This document shows, piece after piece, positions 51,010 through 63,300 of a DNA stretch of 64,000 bases (positions are counted from its first letter, which is position 1; each line of letters starts with the position of its first letter). The DNA lies in contig NC_060955.1 in assembly GCF_910589235.1 (NCBI RefSeq), forward strand, positions 15,087,338 to 15,151,337, given 5' to 3'. The stretch is from Vespa crabro (taxonomy: Eukaryota > Arthropoda > Insecta > Hymenoptera > Vespidae). The notes beneath the pieces were generated by a model, which was not told the DNA's origin, ran no database searches, and saw only the letters and a program-made list of their open reading frames with translations. Position numbers and translations under genes: made by a program.

Positions 51010-52722
51010 CTCTTAGTTTCTTTCTCCATTTATTTATCCATCTATCTATTTGTTTCTCCTTTCTTACTAGTCGACCCTTATAGCGAGTTTGTTCAAACGT
51101 TACTCGCTTACTCGCTTTAGAGTATTTTTTTATAATTCCAAAAAGTAATCCCTCCGATATGTGGGATATGGTAGAATGTAAGTGAAATATAATTAAAAAT
51201 AGAGTTTATGGTAAGTAACACAGTTTTAATGCTTATTATTTGCAACGATAGATTGATTGTCTGACTGACTGATCGCCTTCTTTTTATATCTATTATCATT
51301 CTCGAAACTTCCCGCGAGGACCATAATGAGATTACGAAAGGGAATAAAAAGGGCGGAGTTGAAATAAAATCGGTATATGGAAAGGGAAGGACAGATGCAT
51401 ACTGGTTGGGGCAGATCAGGATAGTTCGCTCAAATGTTTAAACAATCCCATGTGTGTCCTTTTTATTTTGATCATCGTATCACACCAAAGCATCTACTTT
51501 TGATGTTTATTTATTGCCCGGCCTGGCACATTATTGAGGATACTCAATTAAAAAATGCCTAAGCTCGAACAAAGGTGGCAATGTGTTTCTTATCTATGCT
51601 CTTTTTTAGCGAACATACGAATTTCTAGGGAAGATATTTGCTATAGTGATATATGATCCTTAAAAGAAAGTATTGTGAACAATTAATAGACGCACGTATG
51701 CGTGAACACACACACACACATTTTATAGATACATTTCTCACAAAAATGTGGGAAGTATGGCATAAGCGCGACTTCATTTTTTGGAACGAAGTATTACGAC
51801 AAAAGTTCACACGCGAATACGAAAATACATTTTGTGTGTTAACTTATCTATATATGAATGTGTGTATTTTCTGGGTTGATCGTAAACTTCCCCTCACTTC
51901 AATCATTTACTTTGTATTTTTCTCTCTCTTCTTCTTTTTTATTCGTTCACAGGATTGACATAAAATTTCGAGTACATTTATATATTATGGTCTACTTCTT
52001 TATTAGAATTTATCACTTTGCTTGCGAACCGTTTGGGCGATCAAAATTTATTTTTATTACATGTAAGACGCGTAAGTTTGTCAAGAATCCAAGAATAATG
52101 AGAACAGAATAGAGAGATATGTATTTACATATATAAGCAAAAGAAATATTCTATGTCTTTTCATTCTGTCGACGATCGTAAAATTGTTCGTATTTTTATA
52201 GCTCTTAAATATCGTAGCAAATACAAATTACTTTTGACAAAATAATCAGAATTTTGACGACAATGAGATTAAAAATTGTACCAAGAACCATTTTAATGGC
52301 TATGTTTATCTTCGTATTTTAATCCTCGTATTGCTAATTTACTATAAAAAGACAGTAGAATTCCAGTTTCATCAGGCGCCAATAAAATAACGATTTGTTT
52401 CTTTCGAGTCGCAGGAATAAAAGTCCAATAGCCTCATATTAACGCAAAATGAATTAGCAACAATACGATCTCAATAGTGGATAAAGAGAAAATAATATCG
52501 ATTTGTGTTAATGGCTTATCTTTTGCTCTAAAGAAACAATCATGTTTTTAAAGAAGATGAAATTTTGATAACTCAAGAAAAAGAGTTATATATAATTCTC
52601 GCCCTATTATCAGCATTAATATCAAATTTCATACTCGTACTCTGTTTCTCTTTCTTTTTCCCTTCCTATCTTCCTCAATCTTTCTCTCTCTCTTTCTCTT
52701 TTTCTTTACCTCTCTTTCTTTT

Positions 52723-52725
<3 letters not shown>

Positions 52726-52761
<36 letters not shown>
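52726..52761. repeat. (CT)n microsatellite
   Basis: About 17 CT units inside a 120-bp pyrimidine-rich stretch that makes a false 150-codon ORF. Confidence 0.95.
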
Positions 52762-52765
<4 letters not shown>

Positions 52766-53449
52766 ACCCTCACTTTCTCTTTTCCTCTATTTCTCCTTTT
52801 TCATAAGCTCTTTTTCACAGATCGAGTATATACGCATTTATTCACGCGTGGGTTTCTACCGATATCAAAAAAATTCTCATCTGCGTCTGACATTCACATC
52901 GATTACGTCACAGCTATTTACATTTTTGCGAGACATGTAATTTTCTCGATACAAAACGTTTTCGTTTCTTTCTATCGAGCCGTTCCATTTTTCTTCGTTC
53001 TTTTCATTTCCAATTAAGTCCTAGAATTGTATGAGGTGAAAAGAAAAACGAAACGAGCCGCGTTTTATCTTCAATAATACTGCGCCGAAGCTTTTCAAAG
53101 TTTTCCTCGAGGTTTCATGCTGACATTTTCATATAGAAAGTATAACCTACACACTTATAGTATATGAATACATAGACTACTTTTATTTTTAATTATTCTA
53201 CTTTTTCTTTCTCAAAGGCTCATGTCAGAAATTAATCATATGTGAATTTTTCTTGAGAAAGCTTTCGTCTTATTCTTGTTTCGACTGCGATCCGATATTT
53301 CATCCGACAAAGAATGTCATAATCGCGGAGGTATAGCTTTCGTGAAAAGATAAAAGAAAAGAAGGAAAAGGAAAAAGATAAAAATATAGATAAACGGATA
53401 TATTTATTATAATTCTGAACAATGTCATGGGGCAACTTGTTTGATGAAA

Positions 53450-53512
53450 TATGTATGAGTAGAGAGGTAAAGAGGTAAAGTATGTATGAGTAGAGAGGTA
53501 AAGATGATCACA
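53450..53512. repeat. 31-bp tandem duplication
   Basis: ATGTATGAGTAGAGAGGTAA recurs at 53451 and 53482. The first unit also holds an internal AGAGGTAA doublet. Confidence 0.75.
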
Positions 53513-54599
53513 ATCGGAATTATTTTTATGGAGAGATGATATTTTCTATTTCTCTATCTCTTTTCCTCTCTTTCGCTTTCTCACTTTTTTCTTTATTTTT
53601 TCATTTATTTTCTTAGCTTTTTTATTATCTTTAATCATGAGCATACTCGCGTTACTATTTTAAAAAGTCGTTTATCGTCCTTACGAAAGTGGAATGATAA
53701 TATTTGTGCTACCTTTAGTTATTCATCCGTGCATAAAGATGAGGATTATAAAAGAAAAAAAGAGAAGAAAAAAAAGAAAAAAGGTGTATCAACAAGAAAC
53801 ACTGAAAAAATGAAATAAAGTCAGAAAAAATGAAAAAAGTTTGAGTATTTTTTATCGAGTAATATTGCAACTTGCATCTCTTTCGTTACATCTTTTATTC
53901 GTATATATAAGGATTTGACAAGTTAGTGTATAGCCTCGAATGTGGGTCGGAGTTTTCATTCTTATCTACGATAGTAAACCACGACCAATAGTAGGAATCG
54001 ATACAATTTCACGGAAAAATATGCATTATTTTTAAAAAAATATTCAGAAAAAATCTCTCTTCGCCGGATACATCGCGGTAAAGTTATTTTATTTTTGCTT
54101 TATTTTCATAATGGCATAATACGCATCATTCGGAAGCTGTCGACCTACGAGCTTCTTAACTGTGTTGAAAGTTCATACGGTTATAAAATACGATGCTCGG
54201 ACGTCGAATTATCGATGAACGTTACGTGTCATAAGAAGAAAATGGAACGGGATACATATAATTTTTTACCGAATCAACGGTCCATCAATTTCTTCTTTTT
54301 TATCATTTTTTATTTCATGTTTTCCCTTTAAAAGAATGTTTATAAAGGTTTTACGTAAATCATGTCGTGTCAAAAGTTTTTAGTTTGCAACGCATTCAAT
54401 TCTGTGGATTCATTTTTCTTTTCCTTTTTATTTATTAATATTTCCCAAAAACGTATTCATTTAAGATCTCATTCGTTCATAATTATTTAAAACGTTAAAC
54501 GTTATTTTGCGATTTAATTAATAAAATGACAAAGTTTAAAACTATTCGAACTGTTTTGAATGATGAATTTGATTTTGTTTCTTGAAAGATAAAAGAAAA

Positions 54600-54698
54600 G
54601 GATGATTAAGAGAGAAGGAAAGAGAAAGAGAAAGGAAAAGAAAGAAAAAGAGAGGAAGAGAAAAGAAGGAGGAAAGAGAAAGAGAGAGAGAGAGAGAA
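54600..54698. repeat. Purine-rich stretch ending in (GA)n
   Basis: About 100 bp of nearly pure G/A, with regular GA at 54673-54698. Confidence 0.85.
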
Positions 54699-54735
54699 AG
54701 GTCGGAAAATAGAGTAATTGGGATCAGAGGAAAAA

Positions 54736-54867
54736 TTAGAGCAAGTGGTAAGCGACGAAGACGTCATCAGCACCAGATGATGGCGATAAGAACAAGAAGG
54801 AGTATGGTGAGATCGTCACCGGCAGAAGGGATGCGCGTATCTTCTTGATGTTGGAAGAGGGAGATGG
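54736..54867 (-). CDS. Candidate terminal exon, unrecognised
   Basis: A strong minus-strand acceptor (TATATCTAATTTCAG at 54868) precedes two open frames. One runs 43 codons to TAA at 54736 and ends SSGADDVFVAYHLL. Another ends DDLTILLLVLIAIIWC, a membrane-like segment. Which frame, if any, is used cannot be told. It sits about 1.5 kb upstream of the receptor exons and on the opposite strand. Confidence 0.15.
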   Translation of the reverse strand, partial: PSPSSNIKKIRASLLPVTISPYSFLFLSPSSGADDVFVAYHLL

Positions 54868-56363
54868 CTGAAATTAGATATAAACGTACCAGCTTTCGCT
54901 TATAACCGTCCGTTCGAAAGGAATACGATAGTATGCTGGAAAAAAGGACTGCTGGATAACGAAAAGTCGAAGAGCAAACCACAAAAAGGATAATATTTCA
55001 TTCGCATAGAAAACAAATTTCATGATTCTATTCCTTTTTTTCTATTTTACTTATTTCTGATCTCTTGAATTTTCAAGTATATGACATAGCCGTTCATTTA
55101 ACAACTTAATAATCGATAGTATCTTTTTGAAACGTTTATACGCTGAAAATGTACGTGGTGCAATCTGTTGAGCATACATTTTTCATGGATTTACTTTCAG
55201 CTTGTGATGAAATCCAAACTGATTCTCGAATTGACAGTTGAAATCGAATTTATTCTGTAACAGATGATGACCCGTCTATGGTTTCACGACTAAAGGAATC
55301 TTAACTGGATTTAACTAATGTTTTTCAATAATATTTTTTGTTTATGTACGAAATAGTACTTATTAAAACACGTTTATATTGCACATGATAATAATGGACA
55401 AAGAAAGCTTAAAATAAAAAATATCGTTGGTAGGAAGTCTTCTGGAAATAGTTACGAGTCTGCTAACATTCGTGGAAAATCTTATTCACGGGAAATTTTG
55501 GAGTAATTAATTATTTCATTAGGAACAAAACAGTATCGTTATATCAATAGAAGTGATGAGAATAAGTGTTTTCGTTTTGTAGAAGGAACCAGGATGGCTG
55601 ACTTAACCAGCGCTGTATATTGACTTCAACGCTTCCATAAATCTTCATTCGCGTCGACAGAAATTGCTGGTTATTCCGCGTATTTGCGTAACATCGACTA
55701 GTACGGTCAGACAGCTTTTCTTCTCCGTTAACTTCTTGATATTTTTCACGACTTTTTTAAATCATTCGACTATGACGACAAGATAAAGAGAGAAAGAGAG
55801 AGAGAGAAAGAGAAAGAGAGAGATTTAAAATGCCAAAGAATTATAATTTCACGCGACGCTGTTCTGAGTTACAATTAGAAGGAGATGAAAAAGAGGAAAA
55901 CGAGTGAAAGAAAAATTAAATGTCCAACGCCGAGAAATTAAATTCCACGCATAAAAATCGTTCCATCTTTCCTACATTCGCTCATATGAGAGTGTCAACT
56001 CGTAACCTGATTAAATGCTAATAAAAGAGAGAAAAAGTAAAAAAATGCAGGGGGAAACATAATAAGACAAGCAAAAAAACAATATAATGAGTTATTTGCC
56101 AACTATGAAAAAATACATGGTACAGCTGTACGGTTATATTCATAGTCGTATCGATTATAAATTTTATAATGAAGATAATATTACGTTCTGTTATATAGAA
56201 AATTAAAAATAGAACGTGTGCGATCTTCTTATATTTTTACTGATTATTTTCCATTTCTTTTCTTAAAGAATGATATGATTATCATATTTTTTATTATAAA
56301 AAATATGATTTTTGCGAGAATATACACGTGTCCTATACGAATGTCCAACTTTTTCTCTTTCAG
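54868..56363 (+). other. Sequence upstream of the first receptor exon seen, probably receptor intron
   Basis: Since the exon at 56364 starts mid-protein at TM5, the DNA immediately before it must be intron. No TM4 or DRY-containing exon was found here. Confidence 0.7.
55786..55822. repeat. Impure (GA)n
   Basis: GA units with GAAA interruptions, about 540 bp upstream of the first receptor exon seen. Confidence 0.9.
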
Positions 56364-56768
56364 CTCTCAGAGGACATCGGTTACGTTCTGTACTCGGCTC
56401 TCGGGAGTTTCTACATCCCCTCCTGCATCATGGTCTTCGTGTATATACGCATCTATTTCGCGGCGAAAGCTCGAGCGCGTCGCGGAATTCGGAAACATCC
56501 ACGGCCACGGCCGATGTCGGTGCCACCGGAATCACCGGATATCAGACAGACAAGTTTCACGCACAGCACTCCGGCAACCGAAATGAGAAGATCGACAGCG
56601 AGTGCCGGAGGTAGCGCCGGGACGCTCCTGGAAAATGTCGCAACGATCGAAAATCAACCAGTCCAAATACCGATCGTCACCTGCGACTTCGCCAGTGACG
56701 TCAGCACCTCCGAGGCCGATCCTGCCGGTGGTAATAATATACCTATGGAGGAGAAAGACACCTTAAAG
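56364..56768 (+). CDS. Octalpha2R: Octopamine receptor-like GPCR, exon with TM5 and first half of the third intracellular loop
   Basis: This internal coding exon has 135 codons in phase 0 at both ends. It starts after a pyrimidine-rich acceptor (TTTCTCTTTCAG) and ends AAG|GTAATT. The protein opens with the extracellular edge of TM5 (LSEDIGYVLYSALGSFYIP). TM5 spans about residues 6-32 and carries the serines and the FYIP proline typical of aminergic receptors. A basic run (AAKARARRGIRK) then marks the start of intracellular loop 3. The rest is polar, rich in Ser, Pro and acidic residues, and looks disordered. From family knowledge, such receptors sit in the plasma membrane and couple octopamine or related amines to G proteins. 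The YSALGSFYIP block and the AAKARARRGIRK block fit the alpha2-adrenergic-like octopamine class better than the tyramine or beta-like octopamine classes. That subtype call is from memory, not a search. Aminergic GPCR is nearly certain; the subtype is about two in three. Confidence 0.9.
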
Positions 56769-56865
56769 GTAATTGATCATATTATTAAGGATCTTACGTT
56801 GACTACATTTGATTTAAACGAGTTAAGTTGAGATAATATTTCAACGTGTTCCGATTTGTCATCAG
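56769..56865 (+). other. 97-bp GT-AG intron inside the receptor loop 3 coding region
   Basis: The intron runs from GTAATT to CATCAG and is AT-rich compared with both flanking exons. It is inserted in phase 0. If it is retained, translation continues for 20 codons and stops at TGA 56829-56831, which would remove TM6 and TM7. The acceptor has only a weak pyrimidine tract. The next exon begins GTAACG, so the acceptor AG is joined directly to a donor-like GT. Confidence 0.85.
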
Positions 56866-57465
56866 GTAACGATACCCGTACCGGTTCAAAAGAGCAACCT
56901 AAAGGCAAGTTTGTCGGTAAACGGCGACGGTCAATCGAGTCAGAGCGTGCCGGCACGATGCAGAGCACCCAGTGTTGGCATCGATGTAGACATGGTGTCG
57001 GAGTTTGATCCTTCTTCGTCGGACAGTGGCGTCGTCTCGAGGTGTGCCGTGGTGAAGCCATTAAAGCTGCGTCTTTGCCAGCCAATTTTTGGTCGGAAGA
57101 CAACTGGTAAGTTGAAGAGAGAGCAAGCAGAAACGTCTCAACACCAAGGAAAAGAAGAAATCGTGATCGAGCCAAAATCGTCGAAACCACGCGATCCGGA
57201 GCGAGAGAAGAGACGATTAGCCAGAAAGAAGGAGAAACGAGCTACCCTCATCCTTGGATTCATCATGGGTAGCTTCATCGCCTGCTGGCTACCTTTTTTC
57301 CTTCTTTATATCGTGAAACCCCTGTTCCCGAATCTCGATATACCCAGCCAGGCATTTGTCATTGCCTTTTGGCTTGGTTACATGAATTCCGCTTTGAATC
57401 CTTTTATCTATACGGTGTTCAACAAGGATTTCCGTCGGGCGTTCCGTCGTATACTTTTCAAATGA
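56866..57465 (+). CDS. Octalpha2R: Octopamine receptor-like GPCR, terminal exon with TM6, TM7 and C-terminus
   Basis: This terminal exon has 199 codons plus TGA. Residues 1-125 finish intracellular loop 3, so the whole loop is roughly 220 residues. It includes a Ser/Asp cluster (FDPSSSDSGVVSRC, about 48-60) and a highly basic segment just before TM6 (about 109-125). TM6 is about residues 126-150 (TLILGFIMGSFIACWLPFF) with the CWLP toggle-switch motif at 140-143. TM7 is about 163-184, with WLGYMNSALNPFIY giving the NPxxY motif. Helix 8 (NKDFRRAFRRIL) is followed by only two more residues, a very short tail that is common in receptors with a long loop 3. Codon use is richer in C and G at third positions than the flanks. 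An antisense ORF over the exon is a shadow. The frame is intact, so nothing here suggests a pseudogene. Confidence 0.93.
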   Translation, partial: VTIPVPVQKSNLKASLSVNGDGQSSQSVPARCRAPSVGIDVDMVSEFDPSSSDSGVVSRCAVVKPLKLRLCQPIFGRKTTGKLKREQAETSQHQGKEEIVIEPKSSKPRDPEREKRRLARKKEKRATLILGFIMGSFIACWLPFFLLYIVKPLFPNLDIPSQAFVIAFWLGYMNSALNPFIYTVFNKDFRRAFRRILFK

Positions 57466-57900
57466 AAGACAGCTTCTCTCCGTGAGGATAACAAATAGCA
57501 AAATGTTCAAATTCGAACTAATTTCTTCTGCGGGAAAAGATCGAAATACCTACCTGATCAATCGGTTTCAAGATCGAGAAGGATCGAGGAAGGTTCTTGA
57601 GAATGAAGCGTAAAACCTTCGGAGAGAAATGAAAGGAATTATTTTATTACGTTCTCTTAAACAATGAAATCTCAAGGATACGTTCACAAATAACAGCCGA
57701 TGGATTCCATAGCAATGGAATTTATTGAATCCTCTCGATAGTGAGTACTTTCTCGAAACCTTGTATTGTAAAGTATTTTCCACGAAAATTAACAAAGGAT
57801 TCAAAAGCTCATCGTCCTCGATCCAGGAACAATGCCGGGATGAATAATGAACGAGGCTAATGCAATAGTTTGGCAAAATAAAGTGGAGACAGAGAGCAAA
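57466..57900 (+). other. Probable 3' UTR of the receptor gene with candidate poly(A) signal
   Basis: The sequence directly after the receptor stop has no protein-like continuation. A canonical AATAAA lies at 57877-57882, about 415 nt after the stop, a reasonable distance for an insect 3' end. The true cleavage site cannot be seen. Antisense ORFs here are not convincing. Confidence 0.35.
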
Positions 57901-58798
57901 GAAGATGGAGTCAAATCATTTACAATTTCGGGGGAATGAACTATCAGCTACGAATTCTTTCTCGTCTCATCTTCGATAAATTCGAGAACATGTGAACGAC
58001 CACTATGTACGACGATTATGTACGTGTACGTAGGTACTTGTTATTTTCTCCTCATTAATCCTCTAAAGCTTCCTGGTTTTCTTTCTAAATATGTTTCTCA
58101 CTCGTTTTCGTAAGTCATCCTTTGATGTATCAAACAACAAGGTTCCACGAGAACGATTTTCCTTTCATTTCTTCCTCTTCATGTCTTTATTTTTGGAATT
58201 TATCTTTATCCTTGAATGGATCACACTATATAAGGACACTTCACAGTCGCAAATAGATCCGGTTCTTTGCGCGTTTTAATATATATGAATTTTTTTTCCT
58301 TATCGATTATAACGTTTTGTACAAATATGATTAAAATCGCCTCACTTTAATTTTCAACGTAGCGTACCATTCTCTTGATAGCCTTTAGAATATCTGAAAA
58401 GAAAAGGACGTATCGTGATTGACGGATCGTCGAATACGAGACGAGTGAAGGAAAGAGGGTGGAAGCCAATATGGATTTCGGTGATAAGGCTGTGGCACAT
58501 TCGTTGGTCGGATTATTAGCATAGACGTGTTCGATACAGCATCTCTCATCTGTTTTATCTCTCCCTCTTTTCTCTTTCTTTTTGAAAAATCTTGGAATTT
58601 CAAGCATACGATATCGGAAAAATTGGCGTACTTCGCCCTCGATTTTCAATTATTATTCGTTTCTTTTTTCGTACACGTACATATGTACTTACGTATCTTT
58701 GCATGTGCTACGTGCATTCAAGCAATATCTGTTTTAATCTCAATTCGTTTTTAAAACATCGTTCGGTCGTTTCTAATAAAAAAGAAAAATATACACAT

Positions 58799-58850
58799 GT
58801 ATATATGTATATATATATATGTATGTATATATGTGTGTATGTATATATAC
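58799..58850. repeat. (AT)n/(GTAT)n array
   Basis: Short interrupted AT and GTAT units. Confidence 0.85.
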
Positions 58851-60046
58851 GAAGCGTGTTCTACTGGATCGACGTCAAAAAAATATTTTTTACAATATCG
58901 CTTTTTTCGCCTTTCGCTTTTGAGGATTCCCGATGGATGATTTTGAAAGAAAAATGGCAAGCTCGAACGATTACAAAGGATCTCTAAATAATAATTTAAC
59001 TTCGCGTACGGATCAAACAAAGGTAAGACGTGAAATTAACGCGTTAGAAAATAACACGTTCAGAGGAGCAAACGAAATGATCGATCGACTATAAAACACG
59101 TTGCTGAGGTCGAGAATGTTACTCTAAAAACACTTCATCGAGATATATCACGCTTTAAGATTTTTCAGCGAGCCGAGACGAAGTTTTCGTTGGAGCTTAC
59201 ACGTTCGAATGACTTTCCCAAACGACGGCGTTTCGATGCTATGCTTCGTATCCATCAAAATGCATTTTACGATTATAAATTTGATCGATGACCAGTAGAC
59301 TCGAACGAAAAAATAGTGAGATAGAGAGAATATTTCGTTAAAAATCTTTCTCTTTCTCTTCGATCTTTATTTTCTTAGTTCTTTTTATTATATTTTTCTA
59401 TTTGACTTTTAAGTAATTAAAAAATTGATAGCACGTAATACGAGACGACCGGGATTAATGAAAAAAACAACTATTATTTCGAGAATAATATCTATTAAAA
59501 ATAGAAAAGAACGAAGTACTCTCACAGTTTGGTTTTTAAGAAAACGTTATGTGTTCGTCGATCTAGATTTAAGTGATAATTAAAGGATAAGGACTAACGC
59601 ATAAAAAATTAAAGTTGATAGAAGGAAAGAAAAACGGTAAAACTTTCTTGACAAATTTCGATGAGATACAATTGTAATTATATTTACGCAAGAACGCAAT
59701 TGCTTACGAACTATGATTATTTGATATGTGTACTAACAATAAGTTCGTCGCCTTAGGCCGGACTGATCAAATCTCTTGCAAACGGGATTTAAAAAAATCT
59801 TTTCTCTGTATGTGTGTCAGTAAGTATTAAAAAGATATTTACAATTAATCTACAACAACCAAAACGAAGAGGTAAAACTCGAATAACGTTACATAAAGAA
59901 TTAATATAAGACTATTCCGATCAGATATTAATAAACAAAGATAATACAAAGGAATATATTAAATATATTATTATAAATTACATTACATAAAGCCATCGCG
60001 CGTATTGTCCTAAAATAATAACGAAAAGGAAAACAAGGGGATAAAA

Positions 60047-60049
<3 letters not shown>

Positions 60050-60124
<75 letters not shown>

Positions 60125-60240
60125 GTAATATAGTACTAATAATAATAAAATAATAATAATAATAACACAATTACAATAACAATAATATTAATACTAATAA
60201 TAATGAAATCTAATAATAATAATAAAATAATAAATAATAA
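60050..60240. repeat. (AAT)n array with degenerate tail
   Basis: About 25 perfect AAT units at 60050-60124, then interrupted AAT-rich sequence to about 60240. The minus strand reads as a false poly-Leu ORF. Confidence 0.95.
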
Positions 60241-61016
60241 TATAACAATACGATCATTACTGTTACTTGTAATCACAAATAATACGTTACACACGAAGTA
60301 CTATACACGTACACGATTTATCTTAAAAGGGAAAACAAAGGGAAACGATTTACAAACGATTGTACACATACGTATATTACATAATTATTGATTACTATTA
60401 TTGATACTATTGTCATTATCGTAATGTTATATTATTACATGTTATCATTTTTATTAATATCAACTAATCAAAGTCGCAAATAGGGATTCAAGGATTTATC
60501 TTGATTAATATTTCCATTGAAGTACGTGCGTGCCCTCTGAACTTTAACCTCCGCCGTGACGTACAACCTTCAGAACTTTGCGGTTTGCGCGAGATCATCG
60601 TTAAATTTCTTAAAGAACGCTCCACTTCGAAGTTTAATCTTCTATCAAAAAAAGTAATAATTACGATACTAATAACGATCATCGATTGAAATTTCATTTT
60701 TTTATTCATATATTTATAACATTCTTTTGAATAGATTTTGTAATAAACACGACGATACAGAACTTTTTAAAATCTTCCTTCGTTATATTTTACTTTAAAT
60801 TATAACGATTCGACGTCTTTAAAAATCTTTTTCCATGATCTCGTGCAGGGCACCGAAAAACTAAACTCTATCGATAATATTGGAGCAATGAAATCACTGT
60901 GATATCACTAAAACGCTTTCAAGGTGTGTGTGTGTGTGTTTTGAAGGATCGACAATCGACAAACCTTCACGGAATTGTCGTAGACATTATTAAGTTATTG
61001 AAATAAAACAGGGACA

Positions 61017-61025
<9 letters not shown>

Positions 61026-61050
<25 letters not shown>
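61026..61050. repeat. (GA)n microsatellite
   Basis: About 12 GA units. Confidence 0.9.
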
Positions 61051-61055
<5 letters not shown>

Positions 61056-61133
61056 TAGAAAAAAGACAAAGAGAATTTATGATATTGACTACCGTAAATT
61101 TATTGTGAACTTATATTATTAATTGGAGAAGAA

Positions 61134-61135
<2 letters not shown>

Positions 61136-61174
<39 letters not shown>
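61136..61174. repeat. (AT)n microsatellite
   Basis: About 19 AT units. Confidence 0.95.
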
Positions 61175-61177
<3 letters not shown>

Positions 61178-62330
61178 TATATAATATATTAAAAATTAAT
61201 ATAAGTATAATTATTATATCATTAAAGATTGCTATCACCGTACAATTATTACCATCATTGTTAGTTTCACTAATATCAATAACAAAAAAAACACTCCTAT
61301 TGTCTAAATAGTGTTGATTGTCTGTTATAGAGAATGTGAGAAGGTTAAACTAAAAAAAAAAGTAAAAAAAAAATAAGAGGAAAATAAGATACTTAATATT
61401 AACTATTTACAAGATGCGTTTCCGTATACATAGAAGAGAAAAATGAGGAAAAAGACCATGAATTTGAAGCAAAGAAATGCGGAATAAAAGGATGAACTCG
61501 AACCGATTCGTTCAATTATCTGTATTACGAAGAAGGAGATAAGTTGTAAAGGAAAAATAGAAGAATGAAAAGGTTCGTAAAGCAAAAATGTGAGACGTGA
61601 ATCAACTCCGACTCGACCGATTTTCGGCTTAGAGTCTTTAGATATAAGTAATAGTATCCGATTTTAAGAGATTTGATGATTATAAAAATTAATAGTCTAT
61701 TTAAACTGAGAGTTCTATAGCGACAATAGCGACTATGCATAATAAATCTTTAACGTGTCCGTCGGCGAAAAATGCAAGAAAAATGGAAAAATGTAACCAA
61801 ACAGACTTCGCTGCCATGGATTCTGTCCTCCAATCTGGACTCATCACACCAAATGGATTTTTATCTTAAAAACGGTCAACCGATCGTCTGCGAAAAGGAA
61901 ACTATGGCGAATCACGCGTTTTACTTACATTTTATTCCTTTTCTCTTACAATAAAAATCGGAGAGTTCGTTTTCTATGTTTCTTACGAATTGCTTCAGAT
62001 TTCGATCTCAGAATAGTAATGTCCTTAGAAGAATTGCAACATTTTCTACCACACGTCTCGAAAACAGATTTGCCACGACGTTAAAGTGGCGTAACACTTA
62101 TCGACTCTTCATACTCCGCGACTCTTAGGACGAAGTACAGCGTTACTTCGATAAATTTTCTTTCATTGATCACGAACTTCATCTTTTATAATTTTTTTTT
62201 CTACACGTCATGTCATCCCAAAAATATGTCGGCCACTTGTTTTCTTTTATTAAGAGAATTTTCAAATAATTGTAGTTATTCAAATCATATTGTTTGCTAT
62301 ATATTATATTAGATTCTAACATTAATATTT

Positions 62331-62417
62331 CTCTCTCTCTTTCTCTCTCTCTCATTTTTTTGCTCTCTGTCTCTCTCTCTCTGTCTCTCTCTCTCATTTT
62401 TTTGCTCTCTGTCTCTC

Positions 62418-62462
<45 letters not shown>
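62331..62462. repeat. (CT)n with a 42-bp higher-order duplication
   Basis: A CT array contains CATTTTTTTGCTCTCTGT twice, at 62353 and 62395, so a 42-bp block was duplicated within the array. Confidence 0.9.
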
Positions 62463-62464
<2 letters not shown>

Positions 62465-63282
62465 ATCTGTCTGATTGTCTCTCTTTCTCTCTCTTTCTTT
62501 CTATCTCTTTCTTTCTTCTTCTCTTGTACAAATGTATTTAAATTCTTTTGAAGACTCTTCGATCGCATAGTTAACAGACAGTATTCTTAAAGTACATCAA
62601 GATCAAAGATCGCGCATCGACTCGATATATGTACATTTCAAATATTCCGATTCGAAAATATATCGATCCATCGAAGCATTTAATAGAAGTTTGCAAAATA
62701 CGAACGAACGATATTATTCCTACATTATAAGACTCTCATCTTCGAAAGAGAGAATTCTTTTTATAGAGGGAGGGAAAGAGAGGAGATAGTGTATTCAGAA
62801 ACGTATGTGGCATGATTTCGAGAGGATGCAGCTTTAAGAAAAACAATCCATCTTCAATCAAACCGTTTTCTTTTCCTGCAATCGCATTCCATCGAGTCCT
62901 TCTAGCCGCTCATTCGTCTCGTAACGATCGATTCTCTCATAACGAAATCTCGGATTATGTGTCCGTTTTTTCGAAGGAGAAAAGAAATAAAAAAAATAGA
63001 AGATAAAACGAGCAAGATCACGGACAATCGATATCTTCGTCGGTTATGGCTTCTTCCTCGCTCAGATCATTGGCTTAATGTTGATATCGTTCCAAAATTC
63101 TTTCAAGTGGCGGTTTTTTCGAAAAATCAACATTTTTAACTATTATAAAGTTGTTTGTCCATTACGATCAAGTGTACTAAACAATTAGAAGAACATCTTT
63201 ATTTATTTACCGAATTCGTTTAGATTTTTTGAGAATATCGGTCAGAACTGCCAATCCTGTTTTAAATTAATGACGATCGATT

Positions 63283-63300
63283 GATCGATCGATCGATCGA
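63283..63300. repeat. (GATC)n short array
   Basis: Four and a half GATC units. Confidence 0.9.

Larger units (their letters stand above)
46104..54735. other. Non-coding block with an ORF-dense patch
   Basis: 46847-47888 has overlapping open frames on both strands, including the longest in the window (262 codons, minus strand, 47005-47793). They reflect a roughly 500-bp purine-rich stretch. The rest is AT-rich with CT/GA tracts. Confidence 0.5.

Noticed and set aside
52565..53017. 150-codon plus-strand ORF with apparent membrane segments
   Set aside because: The hydrophobic and Ser/Leu runs come from a CT array.
56777..57190. 137-codon minus-strand ORF opposite the receptor exon
   Set aside because: Antisense shadow of a well-supported coding exon.
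58385..58649. Minus-strand ORFs near 58.5 kb as a neighbouring gene
   Set aside because: Some frames look protein-like, but both strands are open and no splice signals, motif or conserved family was recognised.
59928..60170. Poly-leucine membrane protein
   Set aside because: Direct translation of the AAT array.
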